Shown: positions 1 through 7,004 of the stretch, in pieces
How the letters are laid out: each line of letters starts with the position of its first letter
How positions within the stretch are numbered: position 1 is the stretch's first letter
Origin: Candidatus Scatomorpha stercorigallinarum
GTDB taxonomy: Bacteria > Bacillota_A > Clostridia > Oscillospirales > Oscillospiraceae
Assembly (NCBI GenBank): GCA_018713375.1
Contig: DVOV01000064.1
Span: 1 to 14,624 of the forward strand
Direction of reading: 5' to 3'
Length of the DNA: 14,624 nucleotides
The notes under the pieces: generated by a model
Databases searched by the model: none
Told to the model about the DNA's origin: nothing
What the model saw: the letters and a program-made list of their open reading frames with translations, nothing else
Made by a program: the position numbers and the translations under genes

Positions 1-224
1 TTCTCCGGGTCAAAGCCGTCGAAGGCCGCGCGGAAGCCCTCGCGCCGGTTCAGTATACACTCCCAGCTCAGCCCGGCCTGGAATCCCTCCAGTATCAGCA
101 GCTCGAAGAGCCGCCGGTCGTCGTGCTCGGGCACGCCCCACTCGTGGTCGTGGTATTCGATATATAAGGGGTTTTTCGGGTTTGCCCAGGGGCAGCGCGC
201 CCGCCCGTCCGGCCAGCCCGTCAT
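1..224 (-). CDS. tag: DNA-3-methyladenine glycosylase I (partial, C-terminus outside window)
   Basis: Tag removes 3-methyladenine from alkylated DNA in base excision repair. The first 74 codons lie on the minus strand from an ATG at 224 and run off the window edge, so about 40 percent of the usual ~185-190 residues is present. Family motifs are clear: RCPWA near residues 10-14, YHDHEWGVP at 24-32, then DDRRLFELL, LEGFQAGLSW and FDGFDPE. Cys11 and His25 match the two N-terminal ligands of the Tag zinc site (Cys4 and His17 in E. coli); the C-terminal pair is off the edge. The start is set by an ATGA overlap with the stop of the upstream ArsR-type regulator, so the two genes should be cotranscribed and translationally coupled. 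Identification is strong; the state of the missing C-terminus is unknown. Confidence 0.93.
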   Translation of the reverse strand, partial: MTGWPDGRARCPWANPKNPLYIEYHDHEWGVPEHDDRRLFELLILEGFQAGLSWECILNRREGFRAAFDGFDPE

Positions 225-586
225 GGCTCCCCGTCCGGGCAGGCGATCTCCATCATGCGCTCCACGGCCAGGTGCAGCATCTGCGCGCAGGGCGTGTCCG
301 CCGCGCGGTAATATACTTCCTTGCCCTCGCGGCGGGAGACGATCAGCCCGCCGGCGCGGAGCTGCCGCAGGTGGTGCGACACGGCCGGCGAGCTCATGTT
401 CACCATCGCCGAGAGGTTTATCACGCACTCCTCGCAGTGGCAGAGCAGCCAGAAGATGCGGATGCGGCTGGGGTCGTCCATCAGGCGGAACGCCCCCGCC
501 ACCGCGCGGAAGGACTCCTCCTTCGGCATCCGCTCCAGCACGCGCCGCTCGTCTCCCCCGTGATCATGTGGCAGGCCGCAGCCCAT
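221..586 (-). CDS. ArsR/SmtB-family metal-sensing transcriptional repressor
   Basis: A 121-residue winged-helix repressor that should dissociate from DNA on binding metal. The recognition helix region reads NMSSPAVSHHLRQL (about 63-76), followed by the wing REGKEVYYR (86-94). The ATG at 584-586 is chosen because a GGAGG (complement of 594-598) lies 7 nt upstream. The in-frame ATG at 643 falls inside the promoter -35 box, and the one at 592 is too close to the ribosome site. Candidate metal ligands are Cys3, His7 and His9 at the N-terminus and a C-x-C-x-x-C cluster (Cys49, 51, 54) beside helix alpha3, where CadC/ArsR carry CVC; Cys100 and Cys116 lie near the C-terminus. It is divergent from an HMA protein and a Zn/Cd-type ATPase, its likely targets, and overlaps tag by 4 bp. 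The metal is inferred, not shown. Confidence 0.92.
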   Translation of the reverse strand: MGCGLPHDHGGDERRVLERMPKEESFRAVAGAFRLMDDPSRIRIFWLLCHCEECVINLSAMVNMSSPAVSHHLRQLRAGGLIVSRREGKEVYYRAADTPCAQMLHLAVERMMEIACPDGEP

Positions 587-614
587 TTCCATCCCTCCGT
601 GACGTTTTTCGTAA

Positions 615-643
615 ATCATACCACAGCTGCGCGCAAAATACAA
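615..643 (-). promoter_or_regulatory. Promoter of the arsR-like/tag operon
   Basis: On the minus strand TTGTAT (638-643) and TATGAT (615-620) are separated by 17 nt. The predicted transcript starts near 608 and has a leader of about 20 nt carrying GGAGG before the ATG at 586. It lies about 70 bp or more from the dyad at 715-732, so autoregulation from that site is not obvious. Confidence 0.6.
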
Positions 644-680
644 ACCCCGCGCGCGGGCATATATTTTTTCCCGCGCCCCC

Positions 681-708
681 TTGACAACGGCGGCGGAAGT
701 GGTATACT
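681..708 (+). promoter_or_regulatory. Promoter of the HMA protein / P1B ATPase operon
   Basis: A perfect -35 TTGACA (681-686) and -10 TATACT (703-708) are separated by 16 nt. Predicted transcription starts near 715, at the left edge of the inverted repeat at 715-732. A bound repressor there would block initiation or early elongation. Confidence 0.8.
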
Positions 709-714
709 TGAATC

Positions 715-732
715 AACGATTAAGCAATCGTT
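715..732. promoter_or_regulatory. Probable ArsR-family operator (AACGATT-N4-AATCGTT)
   Basis: A perfect 7-4-7 inverted repeat lies in AT-rich flanks immediately after the -10 box of the metal-export operon. ArsR/SmtB repressors typically bind imperfect AT-rich dyads overlapping the start of the operon they control, and a gene of this family is encoded divergently next door. The assignment to that regulator is an inference. Confidence 0.7.
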
Positions 733-760
733 TAATTATTGCCTTTAAGGAGCTGGGACC

Positions 761-979
761 ATGAAGAAGAGCTACAAGATCGAGGTCGACTGCGCCAACT
801 GCGCGAACAAGATGGAGTCCGCCGCCAGGGCCACGCCCGGCGTGAAGGACGCCGTGGTCAACTTCATGACGCTGAAGATGAACGTGGAATTTGAAGAGGG
901 CGCGGAGCCCCGCGCCGTCATGCAGGACGTGCTGAAGGCCTGCAAGCGCGTCGAGAGCGACTGCGAGATCTACCTGTAA
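761..979 (+). CDS. HMA-domain soft-metal-binding protein (stand-alone metallochaperone)
   Basis: A 72-residue single heavy-metal-associated domain, which is the usual length of a free-standing CopZ-like chaperone. The metal loop is VDCANC, with Cys11 and Cys14 as the CxxC pair. Asp10 directly precedes the first Cys, as in the N-terminal Zn-binding domain of ZntA, rather than the usual GMTCxxC copper loop. Cys61 and Cys68 near the C-terminus could add ligands. AAGGAG sits 8 nt upstream of the ATG. The gene lies 30 nt ahead of a P1B ATPase that lacks its own N-terminal HMA domain, so this protein probably supplies that function in trans. Zn or Cd is favoured over Cu from the loop and from the partner, but this is inference. 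Confidence 0.88.
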   Translation: MKKSYKIEVDCANCANKMESAARATPGVKDAVVNFMTLKMNVEFEEGAEPRAVMQDVLKACKRVESDCEIYL

Positions 980-1009
980 GCAACTTTTCTCTGGAAGGGG
1001 ATGCGCTCC

Positions 1010-2896
1010 ATGAGCCGCAAGCAGAAAACGATGCTCGCGCGGATACTCGTATCCGCCGCGCTGCTGATCGCGCTGAATTTCATACCGGTGGCGGGCTGGC
1101 CGCGCTTCGCCTGCTACATGGCGCCCTACCTCATCATCGGCTACGACATCCTGCTGAAGGCCGGCAGGGGCATCGCCCACCGGCAGGTGACGGACGAGAA
1201 CTTCCTGATGGCCGTGGCCACCGTGGGCGCCATCGCCCTCGCGCTCTACGAGGGCAGCGGGGACTACACGGAGGCCATCGCCGTCATGCTGTTTTACCAG
1301 ATAGGCGAGTGGTTCCAGAGCTACGCTGTGGGCAAGTCCCGCCGCAACATCTCCGAGCTGATGGACATCCGCCCAGACTATGCCAACGTCGAGCGGGATG
1401 GCAAGCTGGAGCAGGTCGACCCGGACGAAGTGGCCGTCGGCTCCGTCATCGTCGTACAGCCGGGCGAGAAGGTGCCTATCGACGGCGCGGTCGTGGAGGG
1501 CGAGAGCTCGCTCAACACCGCCGCCCTCACCGGCGAGAGCCTGCCGCGGGATGTCCGCGCCGGCGACGAGATCGTCAGCGGCTGCATCAATATGTCGGGC
1601 GTGCTGCGCATCCGCACGACGAAGGAGTTCGGCGAGAGCACGGTCAGCAAGATACTCGACCTGGTGGAGAACGCCAGCTCCCGCAAGAGCCGCAGCGAGG
1701 CCTTCATCAGCCGCTTCGCCCGCATCTACACCCCCGCCGTCTGCCTCGGCGCGCTGGCCCTGGCGCTGGTGCCGCCGCTGGTGCGTACGCTCGGCCTCGG
1801 CCTGCCCGGCGGCTGGGAGACGTGGATCTACCGCGCGCTCACCTTCCTCGTGGCCAGCTGCCCCTGCGCGCTGGTGATAAGCATCCCCCTCAGCTTTTTC
1901 GCCGGCATCGGCGGGGCCAGCAAGGCCGGTGTGCTGGTGAAGGGCTCCAACTATCTGGAGACGCTCAGCCGCACGCGCACCGTGGTGTTCGACAAGACCG
2001 GCACGCTGACGAAGGGCGTGTTCGAGGTCAACGGCATCCACCACAGCCCCTATTCCGACGAAAAGCTCGTCGAGTTCGCCGCCCTGGCGGAGAGCGCCAG
2101 CAGCCACCCCATCAGCAAGAGCCTGCAAAAGGCCTACGGCCGGGAGATCGACCGCAGCCGCGTCAGCGATATCCACGAGACCGGCGGCGAGGGCGTCACC
2201 GCCCTGGTGGACGGCCACAGCGTGGCCGCCGGCAACGGCCGGCTCATGGAGCGCCTCGGCGTCAACTACATCGAGTGCCACAGCGTCGGCACGATAATCC
2301 ACATGGCCATCGACGGCGAATACGCCGGACACATAGTCATCTCCGACGTGGAGAAGCCCACCGCGCGCGAGGCCGTCGCGGAGCTCAAAAAGTGCGGCGT
2401 GCGCGAGACGGTCATGCTCACCGGCGACGTGGAGCGCGTGGCCGAGAGCGTGGCGCGCGACCTCGGCATAGACAGGGCCTACAGCGGGCTCATGCCAGGC
2501 GACAAGGTCGAAAAGGTGGAGGAGCTCATGCGCTCGCGCGACCCGAAGGCGAAGCTCGCCTTCGTCGGCGACGGGATAAACGACGCGCCGGTCCTCTCCC
2601 GCGCGGACATCGGCATCGCCATGGGCGCCATGGGCTCGGACGCCGCCATCGAGGCCGCGGACGTGGTGCTGATGGACGACGACCCGCTGAAGATAGCGAA
2701 GGCCATCCGCATCTCCCGCAAGTGCCTCGGCATCGTCTATGAGAACATCGTCTTTGCCATCGGCGTCAAGCTGGCCTGCCTGCTGCTGGTCGCGCTGGGC
2801 CTGGCCAGCATGTGGCTGGCCATCTTCGCCGACGTGGGCGTGATGATCCTGGCCGTGCTCAACGCCATCCGCGCCCTGTTCGTGAAGAACCTCTGA
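1010..2896 (+). CDS. P1B-2-type (Zn/Cd/Pb) heavy-metal-exporting ATPase
   Basis: A 628-residue membrane pump expected to export Zn, Cd or Pb. Numbering is from ATG 1010, preferred because AAGGGG lies 9 nt upstream; the ATG at 1001 abuts that sequence. Visible motifs are the A-domain TGES (174-177), the metal-site CPC (284-286) in M4, DKTGTLT with phosphoacceptor Asp328, N-domain SHP (365-367), TGD (471-473) and GDGINDAP (520-527). Subtype P1B-2 follows from Lys587 in the penultimate helix (AIGVK) and Asp608 in the last (ADVGV), as in ZntA. Eight membrane segments are expected. There is no N-terminal HMA domain; the upstream gene encodes one separately. The cognate repressor is probably the divergent ArsR-type protein. 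Copper transport is unlikely given the Lys/Asp pair. Confidence 0.95.
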   Translation: MSRKQKTMLARILVSAALLIALNFIPVAGWPRFACYMAPYLIIGYDILLKAGRGIAHRQVTDENFLMAVATVGAIALALYEGSGDYTEAIAVMLFYQIGEWFQSYAVGKSRRNISELMDIRPDYANVERDGKLEQVDPDEVAVGSVIVVQPGEKVPIDGAVVEGESSLNTAALTGESLPRDVRAGDEIVSGCINMSGVLRIRTTKEFGESTVSKILDLVENASSRKSRSEAFISRFARIYTPAVCLGALALALVPPLVRTLGLGLPGGWETWIYRALTFLVASCPCALVISIPLSFFAGIGGASKAGVLVKGSNYLETLSRTRTVVFDKTGTLTKGVFEVNGIHHSPYSDEKLVEFAALAESASSHPISKSLQKAYGREIDRSRVSDIHETGGEGVTALVDGHSVAAGNGRLMERLGVNYIECHSVGTIIHMAIDGEYAGHIVISDVEKPTAREAVAELKKCGVRETVMLTGDVERVAESVARDLGIDRAYSGLMPGDKVEKVEELMRSRDPKAKLAFVGDGINDAPVLSRADIGIAMGAMGSDAAIEAADVVLMDDDPLKIAKAIRISRKCLGIVYENIVFAIGVKLACLLLVALGLASMWLAIFADVGVMILAVLNAIRALFVKNL

Positions 2897-2912
2897 CAAG
2901 CGCCTGTACAAA

Positions 2913-2957
2913 GCCCCCTCCCGCGGTGTAGAATGGAGCAAACACCGCGAAGGGGGC
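2913..2957 (+). terminator. Hairpin between ATPase and amidase genes; possible terminator overlapping a ribosome site
   Basis: GCCCCCT (2913-2919) pairs with AGGGGGC (2951-2957), and CGCGGTGT (2922-2929) pairs with ACACCGCG (2942-2949). A small 2x1 internal loop separates the two stems and the end loop is 12 nt. ATATTTT follows, giving a weak T tract as in intrinsic terminators. The right arm contains the AAGGGGG that serves as ribosome site for the next gene, so the hairpin could also restrict its translation. A weak TAGAAT (2929-2934) in the loop might be a -10 box, without a good -35. Confidence 0.5.
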
Positions 2958-2964
2958 ATATTTT

Positions 2965-3780
2965 ATGAAAGTCTCGCTCATCCAGATGTCCGTCGTGCCG
3001 GACAAGGCGGCCAACCTCGCCCACGCGCGCGCTCTCATCGCCGCCGCAGCGGAGGCCGGCGCGGACATCGCCGTGCTGCCGGAGATGTTCTGCTGCGAAT
3101 ACCGCAACCGGGCCTTCGTCGAGAACCGCGAGAGCGCCGGCGGACCGGCCTGGGCCATGCTCTCCGCCGCCGCGGCGGAAAACGGCGTCTATCTCGTCGG
3201 CGGCTCCCTGCCCGAGGAGGAGGGCGGCCGGCTCTACAACAGCTCTTTCGTCTTTGACCGCGCCGGGCGGCAGATCGCCCGCTGCCGCAAAACGCACCTC
3301 TTCGACATCGCCGTGGACGGCGGGCAGCATTTCCAGGAGTCGGCCACCTTCACGCCGGGGGACGATATCTGCGTTTTCGACACGGAGTTCGGGAAAATGG
3401 GCCTGTGCATCTGCTTCGACATGCGCTTCCCGGAGCTGGCGCGCATCATGTCGATGGAGGGCGCGCTGGCCGTGTTCTGCCCGGCCAGCTTCAACATGAC
3501 CACCGGCCCCGCCCACTGGGAGCTCACCTTCCGCGGCCGCGCCGTGGAGAGCCAGGTGTTCACCTTCGGCTGCGCCCCCGCGCGCGACGAGGGCGGCCGC
3601 TATGTGTCCTACGCCAACTCCATCGCCGTGGACCCCTGGGGCACGGTGCTCGCGCGCGCCGGCGCGGAGGAGACGACGCTCACGCTCGACATCGACCCCG
3701 GCCGGGTGGAGAACGTCCGCCGCCAGCTCCCGCTGATGAGCGCCCGGCGGACGGACCTCTACACGCTCCGCCGCAATTAA
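2965..3780 (+). CDS. Nit2-like omega-amidase, carbon-nitrogen hydrolase (nitrilase) superfamily
   Basis: A 271-residue soluble hydrolase with the complete nitrilase triad: Glu40 (LPEMF), Lys109 (RKTHLFDI) and nucleophile Cys150 (GLCICFDMRFPE). The stretches HLFDIAVDGG, FQESATFTPGD, FNMTTGPAHWEL and the C-terminal SARRTDLYTL resemble Nit2-type omega-amidases. Those enzymes hydrolyse alpha-ketoglutaramate and alpha-ketosuccinamate, the products of glutamine and asparagine transamination. Length matches the family (~270-280). AAGGGGG lies 8 nt before the ATG, inside a hairpin shared with the end of the ATPase operon. The gene converges on carAB, which also uses glutamine, but no functional link is shown. 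Other amide substrates within the nitrilase superfamily remain possible. Confidence 0.92.
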   Translation: MKVSLIQMSVVPDKAANLAHARALIAAAAEAGADIAVLPEMFCCEYRNRAFVENRESAGGPAWAMLSAAAAENGVYLVGGSLPEEEGGRLYNSSFVFDRAGRQIARCRKTHLFDIAVDGGQHFQESATFTPGDDICVFDTEFGKMGLCICFDMRFPELARIMSMEGALAVFCPASFNMTTGPAHWELTFRGRAVESQVFTFGCAPARDEGGRYVSYANSIAVDPWGTVLARAGAEETTLTLDIDPGRVENVRRQLPLMSARRTDLYTLRRN

Positions 3781-3789
3781 AAACGTTAT

Positions 3790-3822
3790 AACGGCCCTCC
3801 GCATTTCCTGCGGAGGGCCGTT
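3790..3822. terminator. Bidirectional intrinsic terminator between amidase gene and carB
   Basis: A 14-bp perfect stem, AACGGCCCTCCGCA (3790-3803) with TGCGGAGGGCCGTT (3809-3822), closes a 5-nt loop. It lies 9 nt after the rightward amidase gene and 8 nt after the leftward carB gene. The leftward side has the better T-rich tail (the complement of the A-rich 3778-3785 run); the rightward tail is only TTT followed by mixed bases. Confidence 0.85.
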
Positions 3823-3830
3823 TCATGTCC

Positions 3831-6800
3831 TCATATCTTCCACAGCGGCACGCTGTCCAGGCTCAGGTGCTCGCTCATGACCTCCGCGGCGGCGAGGGCG
3901 GTGTCCAGGCTCGTCAGGCAGGGTATGCCCCGCCGCAGGGCCTGGCTCTGCAGCTCCGCGAAGTCCGCCATGGTATCGTCGTGCAGCGCGCCGGTGTACA
4001 CCACAAGGCCGATATCCGCCCTCTCCAGCAGCTCGCCGAGGGAGGCGGCGTTCAGCGCCGGCCCGATGTCAAAGGCGTAGCAGCCGAGCGCCCTCACGGC
4101 CGCGGCCGTGTCCGGCGTGGCGAAAAGGCGCAGCCCCTCCGCATCCAGCCGCCGCACCAGCGGCGCAAGCTCGCCGAACTGGCGGTTCTCCACGCTCAGC
4201 AGCACGCCGCGGCGCTTCGTCCCGCCGGGGGCGACGAAGTCGTAGCCGGCGGCGCACAGGGCCTTGAACAGGGCCTCCGGCAGCGCCGCGCCCACGCCCA
4301 GCACCTCGCCGGTGGACTTCATCTCCGGCCCCAGCAGGCTGTTGGCGTCCGCCACCTTGCCGAAGGAGAACACCGGCGCCTTCACCGCGCACAGCGGCGG
4401 CGCGTCCCAGAGCCCGTCCGGCCAGCCCAGCGACTCCAGCGTGGCGCCCATCATCACGCGCGTGGCGATGTCCACCATCGGCACGCCCGTCACCTTGCTC
4501 AGATAGGGCACGGTGCGCGACGCGCGCGGGTTGACCTCGATCACGCACAGCCGCCCCTCGTATATCAGGTACTGGATGTTCACCAGCCCGCGCGTCCCCA
4601 GCGCGAGGGCCAGGCGGCGCGAGCTGGAGCAGATGAGCTCCGTCATCTCCTCGCCGAGGTCCACCGGCGGGTAAACCGCGATGGAGTCGCCCGAGTGGAC
4701 GCCCGCGCGCTCTATGTGCTCCATGATGCCGGGGATGAGCACGCGCCCGCCGTCGGAGATCACGTCCACCTCCAGCTCCGTGCCGGGCATGTATTTGTCG
4801 ATCAGCACGGGCTCGCTGTTGCCTCCGGCGCGCACGAGCGCCATATAGCGCCGCACGTCCTCCCGGTCGTGGGCGATCACCATGTTCTGCCCGCCGATCA
4901 CATAGCTCGGCCGCAGCAGCACGGGGCAGCCGAGCGCGTCCGCCGCCGCGAGGGCCTCGTCCATAGTGTGCGCGGCGGCGGCCTTCGGCCGCTCCATGCC
5001 GAGCCTGCCGAGCAGCGCGTCGAACTTCTCGCGGTCCTCCGCGAGGTCGATGCCCTCAGCGCTGGTGCCGAGTATCTTCACGCCGCGGGAAACGAGGAAA
5101 TCCGCCAGCGAGATGGCCGTCTGCCCGCCGAAGGCCACCACCACGCCCACCGGCCGCTCCACGGCGATAACGCCCATCACATCCTCCGGGCAGAGCGGCT
5201 CGAAATAGAGCCGCGAGGCGGTGTCGTAGTCCGTGGACACCGTCTCCGGGTTGTTGTTGACGATGGCCACGTCGTAGCCCATGTCCCTGAGCGTGCGCAC
5301 GCAGTGGACGGAGGAGTAGTCGAACTCTATGCCCTGGCCTATCCTTATCGGCCCCGAGCCGAGCACGAGCACGCTCTCGCGCCCGTGCGTCACGCGCTCG
5401 CGCGCGTCGCAGTGCTGCCCGGCGGGGACAGAGTAGAAATACGGCGTGCGGGCGTCAAACTCCGCCGCGCAGGTGTCCACCATCTTGTAGCAGGGCGGCT
5501 GCGCCGGGCAGTCCTCGCCGGATATACGGCTGATGGCCGCCGCGGTGTAGCCGAACGCCCGCGCGCGCACCACGTTCTCCGCCGTCAGGCCGCCGGCGAG
5601 CTCCGCCTCCAGCTCCGCCATGCCCCGGAGCTTTTCCAGGAACCAGCGGTCGATGCGCGTGATGCCGTGCAGCTCCTCCACGCCGTATCCGGCCTTCAGC
5701 GCCTCAAAGAGCGTGAAGAGGCGCTCATCGTCCATGTCCCGCAGCCTTTTTGCCAGCGGCCTGCGGCCCGTGTAGGGCCGGTTAAGCGTGTCGAGCTTTA
5801 TCTCCGCGCCGCGCACGGCCTTCATCAGCGCCGCCTCGAAGGTAGGCGCGATGGCCATCACCTCGCCGGTGGCCTTCATCTGCGGCCCCAGGGTGCGGCT
5901 GGCCCCGGCGAACTTGTCGAAGGGCCAGCGCGGCAGCTTGACCACCACATAGTCCAGCGCGGGCTCGAAGCAGGCGAAGGTCTCGCCCGTGACCTCGTTT
6001 TTTATCTCGTCGAGCGTGTAGCCGAGGGCTATTTTCGCGCTCACCTTGGCGATCGGATAGCCCGTGGCCTTGCTGGCCAGGGCCGAGGAGCGCGAAACGC
6101 GCGGGTTCACCTCGATGACGGCGTAATCAAAGCTCTCCGGGTCGAGGGCGAACTGGCAGTTGCAGCCACCGGCTATGCCCATGGCGGAGATGATGTCCAG
6201 CGCGGCGCTGCGGAGCATCTGATACTCCCTGTCCGCCAGCGTCAGCGCCGGGGCCACGACGATGCTGTCCCCCGTGTGTATGCCCACGGGGTCCATGTTC
6301 TCCATGCTGCACACGGTCACGGCGCTGCCGGCCGCGTCCCGCATGACCTCGAACTCTATCTCCTTCCAGCCGAAGATGTACTTCTCCACCAGTATCTGCC
6401 CTATCGGCGAGGCCTCTATGCCCGCGGCGGCAACGGTTTTCAGCTCCTGCTCGCTGTGCGCCACGCCGCCCCCGCTGCCGCCGAGGGTGAAGGCCGGCCG
6501 CACGATGACCGGATAGCCGATGGCGCGCGCCGCGGCGAGCGCGGCGGGGACGGTCTCCGCCGTGCGGGAGGGTATAGTGGGCTGGCCAATGGCCTCCATG
6601 GCGTCCTTGAAGAGCTGCCGGTCCTCGCACTTGAGTATGGCGTCGATGTTGGTGCCGATCAGGCGCACGCCGTGCGAGCTCAGGAAGCCGCTCCTGTGCA
6701 GCTCCATGGCTATGTTCAGCCCCGTCTGCCCGCCGAGCCCGGCCAGCAGGCTGTCCGGCTTCTCCTGCTCTATTATCCGCTCCACCGTCCTCGCGCAGAG

Positions 6801-7004
6801 CGGCTCTATGTAAACTCCGTCCGCCATGCCGGCGTCGGTCATGATGGTGGCGGGGTTGGAGTTGACGAGCACGGTCTCCACGCCCTCCGCCATCAGCGCG
6901 CGGCAGGCCTGCGTGCCGGCGTAGTCGAACTCCGCCGCCTGCCCTATGACGATCGGCCCCGAGCCGATCACGAGCGCCTTTTTTATGCTGCCGTCCTTAG
7001 GCAC
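3831..7004 (-). CDS. carB: Carbamoyl-phosphate synthase, large subunit
   Basis: This 1057-residue subunit makes carbamoyl phosphate from bicarbonate, ammonia and two ATP for pyrimidine and arginine synthesis. All four regions are present: the carboxyphosphate ATP-grasp half (about 1-400, with GPIVIGQAAEFDY, LVNSNPATIMTD, TLGGSGGG and EVNPRVSRSSALASKATG), the oligomerisation region (about 400-545), the second ATP-grasp half (about 545-930, with GSGPIRIGQGIEFDY and EVNPRASRTVPYLSKVTG), and a C-terminal MGS-like regulatory domain (about 930-1057). The start is GTG at 7002-7004, inside the end of carA. The genes overlap by 8 nt, and a GGGAGG within carA lies 8 nt upstream of the GTG, so translation is coupled. 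Whether the enzyme answers to UMP, ornithine or neither cannot be read from the sequence. Confidence 0.97.
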   Translation of the reverse strand: MPKDGSIKKALVIGSGPIVIGQAAEFDYAGTQACRALMAEGVETVLVNSNPATIMTDAGMADGVYIEPLCARTVERIIEQEKPDSLLAGLGGQTGLNIAMELHRSGFLSSHGVRLIGTNIDAILKCEDRQLFKDAMEAIGQPTIPSRTAETVPAALAAARAIGYPVIVRPAFTLGGSGGGVAHSEQELKTVAAAGIEASPIGQILVEKYIFGWKEIEFEVMRDAAGSAVTVCSMENMDPVGIHTGDSIVVAPALTLADREYQMLRSAALDIISAMGIAGGCNCQFALDPESFDYAVIEVNPRVSRSSALASKATGYPIAKVSAKIALGYTLDEIKNEVTGETFACFEPALDYVVVKLPRWPFDKFAGASRTLGPQMKATGEVMAIAPTFEAALMKAVRGAEIKLDTLNRPYTGRRPLAKRLRDMDDERLFTLFEALKAGYGVEELHGITRIDRWFLEKLRGMAELEAELAGGLTAENVVRARAFGYTAAAISRISGEDCPAQPPCYKMVDTCAAEFDARTPYFYSVPAGQHCDARERVTHGRESVLVLGSGPIRIGQGIEFDYSSVHCVRTLRDMGYDVAIVNNNPETVSTDYDTASRLYFEPLCPEDVMGVIAVERPVGVVVAFGGQTAISLADFLVSRGVKILGTSAEGIDLAEDREKFDALLGRLGMERPKAAAAHTMDEALAAADALGCPVLLRPSYVIGGQNMVIAHDREDVRRYMALVRAGGNSEPVLIDKYMPGTELEVDVISDGGRVLIPGIMEHIERAGVHSGDSIAVYPPVDLGEEMTELICSSSRRLALALGTRGLVNIQYLIYEGRLCVIEVNPRASRTVPYLSKVTGVPMVDIATRVMMGATLESLGWPDGLWDAPPLCAVKAPVFSFGKVADANSLLGPEMKSTGEVLGVGAALPEALFKALCAAGYDFVAPGGTKRRGVLLSVENRQFGELAPLVRRLDAEGLRLFATPDTAAAVRALGCYAFDIGPALNAASLGELLERADIGLVVYTGALHDDTMADFAELQSQALRRGIPCLTSLDTALAAAEVMSEHLSLDSVPLWKI

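Noticed and set aside
587..643. Upstream ATG at 643 for the ArsR-type regulator
   Set aside because: That start lies in the TTGTAT promoter box and has no ribosome site; the ATG at 586 has GGAGG at 7 nt.
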